From positions 212,249-276,248 of the forward strand of contig NZ_AUKE01000004.1 in the NCBI RefSeq assembly GCF_000424585.1: a stretch of 64,000 nucleotides of DNA, read 5' to 3'. Position 1 is the first letter of the stretch. Each line of letters opens with the position of its first letter. The translations under genes and the position numbers were made by a program. Shown piece after piece: positions 49,864 to 59,796 of this stretch. Source of the stretch: Butyrivibrio sp. MC2013. GTDB taxonomy: Bacteria; Bacillota; Clostridia; Lachnospirales; Lachnospiraceae. The notes beneath the pieces are model-generated. The model worked only from the letters and a program-made list of their open reading frames with translations. It made no database searches and had not been told where the DNA came from.

Positions 49864-51537
49864 TTAGTTTTCGCCCGGTATCTTCAGTATCGCTCCTGTA
49901 TTACCGGATGTTACCAGCTTCTCATATCTGGCAAGATAACCATCTGTGATCTTGGGAGCTCTAGGCTGCCAGTTGGCACGTCTCTTCTCCATCTCCTCAT
50001 CAGATATCTTGACATTCAAGGTATTCTTATTGATATCTATCTGGATGATATCTCCTTCCTCTACCAGCGCAATAGGTCCGCCTACTGCAGCTTCGGGAGA
50101 TACGTGTCCTATTGAAGCACCACGGCTGGCTCCTGAGAAACGACCGTCTGTGATCAGAGCCACAGTAGAGCCCAGTCCCATACCTGCTATTGCAGAGGTA
50201 GGATTGAGCATTTCTCTCATTCCGGGGCCGCCCTTAGGGCCTTCGTATCTGATGACTACTACGTCTCCTGCCACGATCTTGCCGCCCAGGATAGCTGCTA
50301 TAGCATCCTCTTCACAGTCAAATACTCTTGCAGGACCTTCATGTGCCATCATCTCGGGAGCTACGGCTGATCTCTTAACTATGCCTGTATCGGGTGCAAG
50401 GTTACCCTTGAGCACTGCAATACCGCCATTAGGAAGATAAGGATTGTCTATAGGACGGATAACTTCGGGATCCAGATTCTCTACTCCTTCAAGATTCTCA
50501 CCCACAGTAGCTCCGGTACAGGTCATAAGATCTGTATGAAGGAGATCCTTCCTGGTCAGCTCCTTCATTACAGCATATACACCACCAGCCTCATTAAGGT
50601 CTTCCATATATGTAGGACCTGCAGGTGCCAGGTGGCAGAGGTTAGGAGTCCTGTCAGATATCTCATTGGCATATTCCATATTGATCTCAACACCCGCCTC
50701 ATGAGCGATAGCAGGAATGTGGAGCATGGTATTGGTAGAACAGCCAAGAGCCATATCTACAGCAAGTGCATTCTCAAAAGCCTTTGCTGTCAGGATATCT
50801 CTGGGCCTGATATTCTTCTCCAAAAGCTCCATGATCTTGTAGCCGGCCTTCTTGGCCAGTCTGATCCTGGCGCTGTATACTTCAGGAATAGTACCATTGC
50901 CTCTAAGAGCCATACCTATAGCTTCAGTGAGACAGTTCATGGAGTTGGCTGTATACATACCTGAGCAGCTTCCGCAGGTAGGGCATACCTTTTCCTCATA
51001 TTCGCAGAGCTTATCTTCAGTCATAGAGCCTGCTGTAACCTGACCCACTGCCTCAAACATGGATGAAAGGGATCTCTTCCTCTTATCCACATGTCCGGCC
51101 ATCATAGGACCGCCGGATACAAATATAGTAGGGATATTTACCCTGGCTGCTGCCATGAGAAGTCCCGGAACATTCTTATCACAGTTGGGGATCATGACCA
51201 TTGCGTCAAAAGCATGAGCCTTGGCAAGACACTCTGTGGAATCTGCTATAAGATCCCTGGTCACAAGAGAATACTTCATTCCCACATGTCCCATGGCAAT
51301 ACCATCGCATACAGCAATAGCAGGTACTACTACAGGCATACCGCCTGCTTCTGCCACGCCCATCTTAACGGCCTCTGCGATCCTGGCCAGTTCCATATGT
51401 CCGGGAATAATATCACTCTGAGAAGAAACAATACCTATCAGAGGCTTTCTGCGCTCCTCCTCTGTAAAACCAAGTGCATTAAAAAGACTTCTGTGAGGTG
51501 CCTGCTGCAGGCCTCTCATAACGCGATCACTGTTCAT
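49864..51537 (-). CDS. ilvD: Dihydroxy-acid dehydratase
   Basis: 557 residues, standard. An Fe-S enzyme that dehydrates dihydroxy-isovalerate and methylvalerate in valine and isoleucine synthesis. Features: [20 protein letters not shown], the Fe-S Cys in [67 protein letters not shown] and [20 protein letters not shown]. It lies between leuB and ilvB, with 97 and 130 nt gaps. Confidence 0.97.
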   Translation of the reverse strand: MNSDRVMRGLQQAPHRSLFNALGFTEEERRKPLIGIVSSQSDIIPGHMELARIAEAVKMGVAEAGGMPVVVPAIAVCDGIAMGHVGMKYSLVTRDLIADSTECLAKAHAFDAMVMIPNCDKNVPGLLMAAARVNIPTIFVSGGPMMAGHVDKRKRSLSSMFEAVGQVTAGSMTEDKLCEYEEKVCPTCGSCSGMYTANSMNCLTEAIGMALRGNGTIPEVYSARIRLAKKAGYKIMELLEKNIRPRDILTAKAFENALAVDMALGCSTNTMLHIPAIAHEAGVEINMEYANEISDRTPNLCHLAPAGPTYMEDLNEAGGVYAVMKELTRKDLLHTDLMTCTGATVGENLEGVENLDPEVIRPIDNPYLPNGGIAVLKGNLAPDTGIVKRSAVAPEMMAHEGPARVFDCEEDAIAAILGGKIVAGDVVVIRYEGPKGGPGMREMLNPTSAIAGMGLGSTVALITDGRFSGASRGASIGHVSPEAAVGGPIALVEEGDIIQIDINKNTLNVKISDEEMEKRRANWQPRAPKITDGYLARYEKLVTSGNTGAILKIPGEN

Positions 51538-51633
51538 AATCTGCCTCCTGCCAAATATACAATTTCATCAACAATACCATTAATTACGAGCAAAAAACAC
51601 AATACAATTATAACCTTTTTCAGCTTGGAGATG

Positions 51634-52725
51634 TTAAATTCGCTCCGCTATTCTATCACCCATATCAGAGCATGAGCAGATCTTATCCTTGTCTGTTTCA
51701 GCATTTGCAAGGTCTGTAGTCCTGTAGCCCTCGCTTAAGACCGCTCTGATAGCATCATCTATTGCATCTGCTTCCCCTAACAGATCAAAGGAGTATCTGA
51801 GCATCATAGCTGCAGATGAAATAGTAGCTATGGGATTGGCTATATTCCGGCCTGCGATATCAGGAGCGCTGCCATGACTGGGCTCATAGAGTCCAAAGCT
51901 GGTCTCATTAAGTGAAGCTGAAGGCAGCATTCCAATAGAGCCTGTGATCATAGAAGCTTCGTCTGAAAGGATATCACCAAACATATTCTCTGTAAGGACC
52001 ACATCAAAAGCTGAAGGATCGCGTACAAGCTGCATAGCGCAGTTATCAACCAGCATATGCTCCAGTGTCACTTCGGGGTAGTCCGCTGCTACCTCATTTA
52101 CAACCTTTCTCCAGAGCCTGGAGGAATCAAGGACATTGGCCTTGTCAACGGATGTGACCTTCTTACCCCTCTTCATGGCTACGTCAAAAGCCTTGATAGC
52201 GATCCTTCTGATCTCGTGCTCTGAGTAACAAAGTGTATCTGTTGCTACCATCTCTCCATTTACTTCTTCTGTCTTTCTCTCGCCAAAATAAAGGCCGCCT
52301 GTAAGCTCCCTCATGATCAGAAGGTCAAAACCCTTATCAGCAGAGGCTTCCTTTAAAGGGCATGCATCCTTGAGCTCAGGATAAAGATATGCAGGACGAA
52401 GGTTGGCAAAGAGTCCAAGAGCCTTGCGGATAGCCAGAAGACCTGCTTCAGGTCTCTTATTGGGAGGCAGCTGATACCAGGGGGATGTAGAGGTATTGCC
52501 GCCTATGGAGCCCATAAGCACGGCATCTGCAGCCTTTGCTTTATCAATAGTCTCCTGGGTAAGAGGCTCGCCGTACTTATCAATAGAGCAGCCTCCCATG
52601 AGTACATCTTCAAATACCATTTCATGGCCATATTTCTCAGCCACTTTATCCAATACCTTCTTAGCCTCTCTTACAATCTCAGGACCTATCCCGTCTCCGG
52701 GTATACAAGTGATATTAAGTTTCAT
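51634..52725 (-). CDS. leuB: 3-Isopropylmalate dehydrogenase
   Basis: 363 residues, standard for LeuB, which oxidises 3-isopropylmalate to the 2-keto acid in leucine synthesis. Features: [97 protein letters not shown], and [21 protein letters not shown]. The site GGGAGGAATAGT precedes the ATG. It is first in the leuB-ilvD-ilvB run. Its leader carries repeat C copy 2. leuA and leuC/D are not in the window. Confidence 0.96.
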   Translation of the reverse strand: MKLNITCIPGDGIGPEIVREAKKVLDKVAEKYGHEMVFEDVLMGGCSIDKYGEPLTQETIDKAKAADAVLMGSIGGNTSTSPWYQLPPNKRPEAGLLAIRKALGLFANLRPAYLYPELKDACPLKEASADKGFDLLIMRELTGGLYFGERKTEEVNGEMVATDTLCYSEHEIRRIAIKAFDVAMKRGKKVTSVDKANVLDSSRLWRKVVNEVAADYPEVTLEHMLVDNCAMQLVRDPSAFDVVLTENMFGDILSDEASMITGSIGMLPSASLNETSFGLYEPSHGSAPDIAGRNIANPIATISSAAMMLRYSFDLLGEADAIDDAIRAVLSEGYRTTDLANAETDKDKICSCSDMGDRIAERI

Positions 52726-52758
52726 ACTATTCCTCCCTCATGAATATTTATGATTTGA

Positions 52759-52878
52759 TATGTTATTAGACGTACCTTCAGAAACACGCATTTACTGCGT
52801 GTTTCGTGAGAACATGTTGCTGGCAAATAGGCCCAGCGGCCCTAGCCGCTCTCAAATGGCCTATTTGCATACATTCTT
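52759..52878 (-). repeat. Structured repeat family C, copy 2 (in the leuB leader)
   Basis: 120 bp nearly identical to 44646-44765. Only a few bases at one end differ (GACGTACC against GATGAAGC). It is directly upstream of leuB, so it would lie in the leader of the leuB-ilvD-ilvB mRNA. The perfect hairpin after it, CATTCTTGGAT/ATCCAAGAATG (52872-52898), has no sequence match to the corresponding copy-1 hairpin except the first bases. Confidence 0.85.
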
Positions 52879-52934
52879 GGATGTTTTATCCAAGAATGCA
52901 TTAATATTTATATACGAATTTTATGCAAAAATCT

Positions 52935-52983
52935 ACTACAAAAAAGAGGATGACAGGAAAGCTCAAACTTCCATGTCATCCCC
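52935..52983 (-). terminator. Terminator downstream of yajC
   Basis: The stem GGATGACA/TGTCATCC with GGAA/TTCC inside is followed on the minus strand by TCTTTTTTGTAG. It lies behind repeat B copy 2, so the yajC transcript probably includes that repeat. Confidence 0.75.
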
Positions 52984-53014
52984 ATCTTAACTGGTACAAA
53001 ATAACAAATCCGGG

Positions 53015-53160
53015 GTTAAACTCGCAAACGCTTCGCTTTTTGCTCGTTATAAAATCACTGCTGACGCAGTTCTACGGGTACGGGGCTTATAACCCCGCAC
53101 CCGTAATCAAGATATTCCCACCACCTAAAGGTGATGGGTTATCTTGATTATTTTATATAT
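53015..53160 (-). repeat. Structured repeat family B, copy 2
   Basis: It differs from copy 1 (25238-25380) by about one base in the region compared (GGTGATGGG instead of GGTGGTGGG). On the minus strand it begins at the last base of the yajC stop codon and is followed by a terminator. The same three hairpins are possible. Confidence 0.88.
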
Positions 53161-53507
53161 TATTTTTTGCTGCTCTCAGGCTTAACTGCGTCCTGAGGCT
53201 TCTCAACCTCAACAATAGCCTCTTTTACCATAGGGATACGGCAGTTCTTGTTATTACCGAACTCGATGATAACCTTGTCATCACGGATATCAATGATAGT
53301 ACCGATAAAGCCGCCTGTAGTCCTTACTGTATCTCCCATCTCAAGAGAAGCCATCATCTGAGTCTTCTCCTTCTCCTGCTTGCGCTGAGGACGCAGGATC
53401 AGGAAATACATAGCTCCCAGCATTACTACAATCATCAGAATGGATGAATAGCCTGCTGCTGTACTTGCTGCTGCATCAAGTGCCATAGCTCCGTTGTAAA
53501 ATAACAT
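53160..53507 (-). CDS. yajC: Preprotein translocase subunit YajC
   Basis: The start is ATG at 53507, seven bases after GGAGGG. 115 residues: one membrane helix (about 15-37, SSILMIVVMLGAMYFLIL), then the typical RPQRKQEKEKTQMMASLEMG, DTVRTTGGFIGTIIDI and VIEFGNNKN. YajC associates with SecDF and YidC. The C-terminal tail is Lys/Glu-rich. It follows tgt by 112 nt on the same strand, the usual order in bacteria. Confidence 0.93.
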   Translation of the reverse strand: MLFYNGAMALDAAASTAAGYSSILMIVVMLGAMYFLILRPQRKQEKEKTQMMASLEMGDTVRTTGGFIGTIIDIRDDKVIIEFGNNKNCRIPMVKEAIVEVEKPQDAVKPESSKK

Positions 53508-53619
53508 CTTAATACCCTCCAAAATTCCTCTTTAAAAATCTCTTACGGCAATAGCCGTCTTATCAATGATACACAATTAAAAAGACGGATACAAGAAAAA
53601 CTTTTACGATTATCCGTTA

Positions 53620-54801
53620 TCAGCCCTTCTTCCAGTTTTTGGCGATATCTCCGCCGGGAGCGCGCTGCTCCTCACCGTACTCTCTCATGGATTCCAGCAT
53701 ATCCTTTTTGTACTGTGCAAATCTTCCTTCATCCAGAGCAGTCCTGATCTCTTCCATAAGATTATTGTAGAAATAGAGATTATGCATTACACACAGGCGC
53801 ATTCCCAGCATCTCACCGGATTTTAGCAGATGTCTGATATAGGACCTGGAATATCTCCTGCAGGCAGGACAACCGCAGCCCTCTTCTATAGGTTTACTAT
53901 CCAGCTCATATCTGGCATTAAGGAGATTCATCTTGCCGCGCTTTGTATACACATGGCCGTGTCTTCCGTTTCTGGAAGGATATACACAATCAAAGAAGTC
54001 TATGCCTCTCTCTACGCCCTCAAGAATATTGGCAGGAGTACCAACTCCCATCAGATAGGTAGGTTTATCCTGAGGAAGGTAAGGCACCACCTCTTCCAGC
54101 ACATGATACATCTCATCATGGGTCTCACCAACTGCAAGACCGCCCACTGCATATCCGTCCAGCTCAAGCTCACTGATTCTCCTGGCATGCTCTATCCTAA
54201 GGTCATCAAATATAGCGCCTTGATTGATGCCAAAGAGCAGCTGATGAGGATTGACGGTATAAGGCAGTGAATTTAGCCTGTCCATCTCATTCTTGCAGCG
54301 GATCAGCCACCTGGTTGTCCTATCCACGCTCATCTTTACATAATCATGGTCAGCCCTGGCAGAAGGACATTCATCAAAAGCCATGGCTATGGTAGAACCA
54401 AGGTGAGACTGTATCCTCATGCTCTCTTCAGGCCCCATAAAGAGCTTGTGTCCATCTATGTGGCTATGGAAATACACACCCTCTTCCTTGATACGCCTGT
54501 TCTGAGCCAGTGAAAAGACCTGAAATCCGCCTGAATCAGTGAGTATAGGCTTATTACAGGACATAAACTTGTGAAGTCCGCCCATCCTGTATACAGTCTC
54601 ATCTCCGGGACGAAGATGGAGATGATAAGTGTTGCAGAGCACCACCTGATTCTTGATACCCTCCAGGTCCTGTGTAGATACGCCGCCCTTGATAGCCGCT
54701 ACTGTTGCCACATTCATAAAAACAGGAGTCTGTATCGTGCCGTGGACCGTCTGAAGTTCAGCCCTCTTGGCCCTTCCTTCCGTCTTAAGGATCTTATACA
54801 T
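53620..54801 (-). CDS. tgt: tRNA-guanine transglycosylase
   Basis: 393 residues, normal. It exchanges guanine 34 for the queuosine precursor in tRNAs with GUN anticodons. Hallmarks: TPVFMNVATVAAIKGG, LCNTYHLHLRPGDE, LTDSGGFQVFSLAQ (catalytic Asp about 92), FDECPSARADHDY, GGLAVGETHDEM, GIDFFDCVYPSRNGRHGHVYT and the zinc-binding CGCPACRRYSRSYIRHLL with the distal His in CVMHNLYF. It forms an operon with yajC. Confidence 0.97.
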   Translation of the reverse strand: MYKILKTEGRAKRAELQTVHGTIQTPVFMNVATVAAIKGGVSTQDLEGIKNQVVLCNTYHLHLRPGDETVYRMGGLHKFMSCNKPILTDSGGFQVFSLAQNRRIKEEGVYFHSHIDGHKLFMGPEESMRIQSHLGSTIAMAFDECPSARADHDYVKMSVDRTTRWLIRCKNEMDRLNSLPYTVNPHQLLFGINQGAIFDDLRIEHARRISELELDGYAVGGLAVGETHDEMYHVLEEVVPYLPQDKPTYLMGVGTPANILEGVERGIDFFDCVYPSRNGRHGHVYTKRGKMNLLNARYELDSKPIEEGCGCPACRRYSRSYIRHLLKSGEMLGMRLCVMHNLYFYNNLMEEIRTALDEGRFAQYKKDMLESMREYGEEQRAPGGDIAKNWKKG

Positions 54802-54950
54802 AAATCAATTCCTCGTATTATAAAGTCATACCGATTCTTAACCTATTTGAAGAAATCAGGTATGCTATTAATGATACTGCGGATTGTTTTGTTTCTTTAA
54901 ACAACTGCAATCCCAAAATATGATACCATATTTCCTTCTGCCATGAAACA

Positions 54951-54993
54951 AGCCGCAGCTATGGTAGCTCATATGTCTGCCAAAGCTGCGGCT
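54951..54993 (-). terminator. Hairpin downstream of the carboxypeptidase gene
   Basis: A perfect 10-bp stem AGCCGCAGCT/AGCTGCGGCT has a 23-nt loop. Only a weak T-rich tail (TTGTTTCATG) follows on the minus strand. Confidence 0.45.
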
Positions 54994-55073
54994 GTATGTT
55001 CTGATCATATAGCATAGGCCCGAAAGCTGCCTGTATTAAAGCTCAAAGAACGGAAATTCCGAAAATGCTGCAT

Positions 55074-56228
55074 TTATCTGTACAGGTATTCGTCCCAAAA
55101 TTCCTCCAGGCAGATGCCCTCTGAATGCATGATCTGTGCAGCTGCTATGCCCACATATCTGATATGCCAGGGTTCATATTCAATGCCGGTGACAAGTTCC
55201 TTGCCCTTAAGATAGCGCACTACAAAGCCATATTTATAGGAATTGTCGGCCAGCCACTGACCGGCAGCTGTATCACCAAAGCCCTCATCCAGAGAACTGT
55301 AGTTACTGCTGATGATGTCAAGAGCGATGCCTATCTCGTGCTCGGATGATCCGGGAAGAGTCACTGCCTGAGACGCCAGAGAATAGGAATCCATGTAATT
55401 GTAGCCCTGCTCCATATAGGATTCTACCTTGTTGTCAAAGAGCACTTCCTGCCTGGCATTACTGCGATAGGGCGAACATACTACAAGTTCTACTCCGTCG
55501 GAAGCGGCACTGTCAAACATCTCCTTCAAGGGAGCCACGATCCTCTCATCACACACCTTGCCGCCTCCGGATACAGAAGCTACTTTAAACTCATATCCCT
55601 GAGGTATGGGATGCTGCTTGTTGATCAGGATCAGCTTCCAGTCAGCAGGATCAAAGGTCACTTCATCAGCGGAGTTATCCACTTCTGATTCCTCGATATC
55701 ATCACCGTGCTCATCTATGCCATCTGCAAAATCGCTGATATCCAGACGGTCGGCATCAGCAACTTCACCAAGGAGTTCTCCGTTATCATCATAGACCTCA
55801 TCAGTAGAAGCTTTAGTCTCTGCCGCAGGAATAATGTCTGCAGCAGGTGCCACCTCATCATATATGCTGATACTAATATCATATACGGCGTCTAAGACGG
55901 CTTCGTCATCTGTCAGAACAACTCTCTCATTTTCAATAGGGGCTCCGATATCCCTGCGAACCGAATCAGTATCAAAGCTGATACCCAGATTGACGTCAGG
56001 ATATGCAAAGGAACTGGCAAGAATAAAGAAGGCGCAGGAAAGAGACATAGCCAGAAGACGCTTCCTGTTCCTTGAAAAAAGGTCTGCAAAGGCAGTTACG
56101 ATAACTACCAGAGTAACTGCAGCAACGCAAGGGTAGTACATTTTTTTGTGCTTTTTTACATATAAGCCTATCTGTTTAATGCATCGTTCTCTAACAGAAG
56201 GCTGTAATCCGTTATTATGCCTAGTCAT
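55074..56228 (-). CDS. D-alanyl-D-alanine carboxypeptidase, VanY-type (M15B)
   Basis: 384 residues. Two N-terminal membrane segments (~31-52 and ~58-75) suggest the catalytic domain is outside. An acidic spacer (~85-185) is followed by the M15B domain: SPYRSNARQEVLFDNKVESY, the zinc motif SSEHEIGIALDII (His-x6-Asp), ADNSYKYGFVVRYLKGKE and the second zinc His in YEPWHIRYVG. The enzyme trims peptidoglycan stem peptides. It appears monocistronic. The two N-terminal helices and the long acidic linker are more than the minimal family; the role of these is unknown. Confidence 0.92.
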   Translation of the reverse strand: MTRHNNGLQPSVRERCIKQIGLYVKKHKKMYYPCVAAVTLVVIVTAFADLFSRNRKRLLAMSLSCAFFILASSFAYPDVNLGISFDTDSVRRDIGAPIENERVVLTDDEAVLDAVYDISISIYDEVAPAADIIPAAETKASTDEVYDDNGELLGEVADADRLDISDFADGIDEHGDDIEESEVDNSADEVTFDPADWKLILINKQHPIPQGYEFKVASVSGGGKVCDERIVAPLKEMFDSAASDGVELVVCSPYRSNARQEVLFDNKVESYMEQGYNYMDSYSLASQAVTLPGSSEHEIGIALDIISSNYSSLDEGFGDTAAGQWLADNSYKYGFVVRYLKGKELVTGIEYEPWHIRYVGIAAAQIMHSEGICLEEFWDEYLYR

Positions 56229-56641
56229 TAGTCAAATGCTCCCAGATATTATTTTTACACCCTTTCGTATTATTATACACCATTTTTTCGTTTGGGTGTT
56301 TATGTAACGCGCGATATTGTTCAAAATACAAATATTCAGTATTCTAAAGAAATACAGCTTTGTTGTATAATAAAAAGACGCATATCCTAGCATGTTTTTA
56401 AATCGTTATATATAAAATAATCAAGATAACCCACCACCTTTAGGTGGTGGGAATATCTTGATTACGGGTGCGGGGTTATAAGCCCCGTACCCGTAGAACT
56501 GCGTCAGCAGTGATTTTATAACGAGCAAAAAGCGAAGCGTTTGCGAGTTTAACAATTCTTTATAGCTGGCAGCATATTCCCCTAAAACATGGCAAAGGGT
56601 AAATACATTTAAATAAATTTGCAGTTATCACGGAGGTCTAT
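56229..56641. other. Divergent intergenic region with promoters for vanY and aroC
   Basis: 413 bp. A TATAAT at 56366-56371 (plus strand, TTGTTGTATAAT) fits an aroC promoter with a long leader; the -35 box is weak. On the minus strand TATAAT in GTGTATAATAATACG (about 56265-56279) fits the carboxypeptidase gene. Repeat B copy 3 occupies 56408-56553 of the aroC leader. No open frame is supported. Confidence 0.5.
56408..56553 (+). repeat. Structured repeat family B, copy 3 (aroC leader)
   Basis: It is inverted relative to copies 1 and 2 on the chromosome, but again sense to the flanking gene (aroC, plus strand). It begins TATATAAAATAATCAAGATA and ends GCGTTTGCGAGTTTAAC. The three hairpins are intact. 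Confidence 0.88.
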
Positions 56642-57751
56642 ATGGCAGGTTCTGTTTTTGGCAATCAGATCAAAATATCAACTTTTGGTGAATCCCACGG
56701 CCCGGGCTTGGGTGTGGTAATAGATGGTTTCCCCGCAGGCATGGAGCTAAACGAAGAGGATATCCAGAAATACCTAGACAGAAGAAAGCCAGGCACATCT
56801 TCTCTCACAACGCCGCGCAAGGAGGACGACAAGGCAGAGATACTATCCGGAGTATTTGAGGGTAAGACTACCGGCTGTCCTATTGCCATCCTGATACGTA
56901 ATACCTCCCAGAGATCCGGGGATTATTCCAAGATCGCAGATATATACCGCCCCGGGCACGCAGACTATACCTTTGATGCCAAATACGGTTTTAGAGATTA
57001 CAGAGGTGGCGGAAGATCATCGGGAAGAGAGACCGCTGCAAGAGTGGCTGCAGGCGCTGTATGTGCCAAGCTCTTGTCGGGGATGGGCATTGATATCACA
57101 GCCTATGCAGCAGCTATAGGTCCTGTCACAGCAGATCTGTCTGTTATAGACAAAAAGACCATACTCTCCTGCCCCAGCTGCATGCCTGATCCCGCAGCTG
57201 ACAAGAAAGCGGTAGAATATATTGAAAGCTGCAGACAGGACACAGATTCCTCAGGAGGAATAATAGAATGCAGGATCACAGGAGCACCTGCAGGTATTGG
57301 AGATCCCGTCTTTATGAAGCTGGACGCTCTTTTTGCAGGAGCACTCATGAGCATAGGTGCTGTTAAGGCGGTAGAGATAGGTGACGGCTGCGCGGTATCC
57401 GGCATGAGGGGGTCAGAGGACAATGACGGCTTTAGATATGACGAGGAAGGCAAGCTCTATAAGACCTCAAACCACGCAGGAGGCATAATGGGAGGCATCA
57501 GTGACGGCTCAGAGATCCTTCTTCGCTGCCATGTAAAACCAACTCCCTCAATTTCACTTCCTCAGAATACTGTGAGTAGAAATGGAAGCAATGAGAATAT
57601 AGTGATCGGAGGGCGCCACGATCCTGTCATAGTACCCAGAGCTGTAGTTGTAGTAGAAGCAATGGCTGCAATAGTACTCCTGGACTCCATGCTGTCCAAT
57701 ATGACCTCAAAGGCCTCCAAAGTCATAGAATTCTACAGCAATGATCAGTGA
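56642..57751 (+). CDS. aroC: Chorismate synthase
   Basis: 369 residues, standard. It converts EPSP to chorismate with reduced FMN. Features: GNQIKISTFGESHGPGLGVV, GFPAGMELNEEDIQKYLDRR, GKTTGCPIAILIRN, RPGHADYTFDAKYGFRDYRG, GRSSGRETAARVAAGAVC, SDGSEILLRCHVKPTPSIS and RHDPVIVPRAVVVVEAMAAI. CGGAGG precedes the ATG. It has its own terminator and a long leader containing repeat B. Confidence 0.97.
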   Translation: MAGSVFGNQIKISTFGESHGPGLGVVIDGFPAGMELNEEDIQKYLDRRKPGTSSLTTPRKEDDKAEILSGVFEGKTTGCPIAILIRNTSQRSGDYSKIADIYRPGHADYTFDAKYGFRDYRGGGRSSGRETAARVAAGAVCAKLLSGMGIDITAYAAAIGPVTADLSVIDKKTILSCPSCMPDPAADKKAVEYIESCRQDTDSSGGIIECRITGAPAGIGDPVFMKLDALFAGALMSIGAVKAVEIGDGCAVSGMRGSEDNDGFRYDEEGKLYKTSNHAGGIMGGISDGSEILLRCHVKPTPSISLPQNTVSRNGSNENIVIGGRHDPVIVPRAVVVVEAMAAIVLLDSMLSNMTSKASKVIEFYSNDQ

Positions 57752-57810
57752 GATCTATAGAAGATTAATTTTTACAAAATAGAAAAATATTCATTACAGC
57801 TCTTATTAAA

Positions 57811-57859
57811 AAGCCGGAAACTGCCGATATATACTGTGGTTTCCGGTTCTTTTTATTTT
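57811..57859 (+). terminator. Terminator of aroC
   Basis: The stem AGCCGGAAAC/GTTTCCGGTT (57812-57821 with 57839-57848, one G-U) is followed by TCTTTTTATTTTA. It lies 60 nt past the aroC stop. Confidence 0.8.
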
Positions 57860-57929
57860 ATAAAAAAAGGATCATTTTTATATTTCAAATATTTCATCGG
57901 TTCTATTTCATATCTGCAAGGAGGTCTTC

Positions 57930-59612
57930 ATGAACAAGCTGGCATTAAAAACCAAAATCGTCATAGTTGTAGACATTCTGTTTGCTATAAGCATAGCAGC
58001 TGTACTATTCTTAAGTATCCGCCAGGCCAGGAGCAAGATCACTGAAGCCATGACCGAACAGTTTATCAACGAGGATAAACAGATTGCTCGTCAGGTTGAG
58101 ATCATATTGGAAAATGGCGGGGACGTTGAAGCATTGCAGAGCTTTGTGACTGACCTTATCTCCAAGAACTCTCATATTGCTTATGCAGTTGTTGTGGACA
58201 CAAATGTAGAAGCTATCGCACATAGCGATACCGAGAAGATTGGCAAATCCTATGCAGACGATACAAGTTATACAGTGCCTGCTTCTCAGCAGGGCGTGGT
58301 CATGACCAGCCAGTTCTGGGCAGATGTTCAAAAGGCCTGGACCTATGATGTAATGTATCCCATATACCAGGACGGCAAGCTCTTTGGTTCCATGGATGTG
58401 GGTATCTATAATTCAGGCGTGGATTCTGTTGTAAACGGACTTAAGAACGTATCCATTCCCATGGCTATTGCAGTCATTGTGATCATTTCCGTTGTCATCT
58501 TCCTAGTTATCAAATTCCTCTTTAACGTATTTGAAGACCTGATCGCATTCTGTAACGAGATTTCCAAGGGTAATCTTACAATAATGCTGGATAACAAGAT
58601 ATATAACAGAGAAGATGAGATCGGTAAGATCGCCAAATCCATGGCCAATATGAGAGACAGTCTAAAAGGACTCCTCATCAATACCAGCAATAGCTCCTCC
58701 AAGATAGAGAATATAGCAGACAAGCTCAACACCACTGCAGAGGAGACCAAGAGTAAATCCCTGGATATCGTTGATAAATCCGCAAACGTTACTGAGAGTA
58801 CTGTCAACCAGAGTGATCTCACCAAGAGAAACGCCACCATGGTGGAGGAGATCACAAAGGGCATGGACAATATCGCAGAGAGTATCCAGCATATCACTGA
58901 GGACTCCTCCGCTACAGCCAAGGATGCAGAAGAAGGCAACCGTCAGCTCATGGAAACTGTAGAACAGATGAATGTAATAGATCAAAAAGTATCTGTTACC
59001 TATGACAAGATCCAGCAGCTATCCGATATGTCCGGTACTATCGAAGACGTAGTAAAGCTTATTGTGGATATTTCCGGTCAGACCAACCTCCTGGCACTCA
59101 ACGCCTCCATCGAGGCTGCCAGAGCAGGCGAGCAGGGCAAGGGCTTTGCAGTTGTAGCAGGTGAAGTAGGTAAGCTGGCAGACGAATCAGGCGTTGCAGC
59201 TCAGAAGATTGCCAGCATCATCAATGACATCAGAAGCAGTATCCAGGAATCAGTTGCTCTCATGGATGAAGGCAATAAGTCAGTGCAGCAGGGTATCGAG
59301 CTTACCCAGAAGGCCAGAGATTCCTTTAGCGGTATCAAGGAGAGAATCGAGAATGTCACCCAGGATATCACCAATGTGGCTGCTGTAACCCAAGAAGTAT
59401 CTGCCAGCACATCAAATCTCTGTGCATCTATGGACCAGATCGCAGATCTGGCTGAGACAGTAAACAGCGACACAGACGAAGTGAGCGGCATGGCCAAGGT
59501 ACAGGAAGAAATGATGGATGAGATCTCAGGCGGCGTAGCATCCCTTCTTGATACAGTAGGAGGCCTTAAAGATTCACTTAGTGCATTCAAGCTGGACGAG
59601 ACAGTGGTTTAA
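57930..59612 (+). CDS. Methyl-accepting chemotaxis protein with single Cache-like sensor
   Basis: 560 residues with a strong AAGGAGG site. Membrane helix ~9-31, sensor of ~130 residues (~35-165, [20 protein letters not shown] and [15 protein letters not shown] resemble a single Cache), membrane helix ~175-198, HAMP (~200-250), signalling domain with [20 protein letters not shown], then [20 protein letters not shown]. The ligand is unknown. The protein is shorter than the 37.8-kb receptor and its sensor unrelated. It is the only gene between aroC and the nad operon on the plus strand. Confidence 0.94.
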   Translation: MNKLALKTKIVIVVDILFAISIAAVLFLSIRQARSKITEAMTEQFINEDKQIARQVEIILENGGDVEALQSFVTDLISKNSHIAYAVVVDTNVEAIAHSDTEKIGKSYADDTSYTVPASQQGVVMTSQFWADVQKAWTYDVMYPIYQDGKLFGSMDVGIYNSGVDSVVNGLKNVSIPMAIAVIVIISVVIFLVIKFLFNVFEDLIAFCNEISKGNLTIMLDNKIYNREDEIGKIAKSMANMRDSLKGLLINTSNSSSKIENIADKLNTTAEETKSKSLDIVDKSANVTESTVNQSDLTKRNATMVEEITKGMDNIAESIQHITEDSSATAKDAEEGNRQLMETVEQMNVIDQKVSVTYDKIQQLSDMSGTIEDVVKLIVDISGQTNLLALNASIEAARAGEQGKGFAVVAGEVGKLADESGVAAQKIASIINDIRSSIQESVALMDEGNKSVQQGIELTQKARDSFSGIKERIENVTQDITNVAAVTQEVSASTSNLCASMDQIADLAETVNSDTDEVSGMAKVQEEMMDEISGGVASLLDTVGGLKDSLSAFKLDETVV

Positions 59613-59703
59613 ACGCACTGTGATCAATTTTCCCTATCAAAAGCTCTTGTTCAAAAAATATGACATGTCATGATCGCTGATCGCGAAAAAACTTTATACA
59701 TGA

Positions 59704-59758
59704 ATAAAAAATCCAGCCTCCTGGCATTGGGTCTATGGCCAAATGCCCGGAGGCCGGT
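59704..59758 (-). terminator. Terminator of the nadA-nadB-nadC-niaR operon
   Basis: A long GC-rich stem (CCGGCCTCC ... GGAGGCTGG with GGGCATT/AATGCCA inside, minus strand) is followed by ATTTTTTATTC. It lies 40 nt beyond the niaR stop. Confidence 0.8.
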
Positions 59759-59796
59759 TAATTATGTATGTGATTCTAAGTATTCTTCTGCATCTG

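Noticed and set aside
52726..53014. T-box leader for leuB-ilvD-ilvB
   Set aside because: No T-box consensus (GGTGG-ACCGCG) is visible; the leader instead has repeat C and hairpins.
48043..53507. Missing ilvN within the operon as a deletion
   Set aside because: No trace of a small-subunit remnant; the gene is probably elsewhere.
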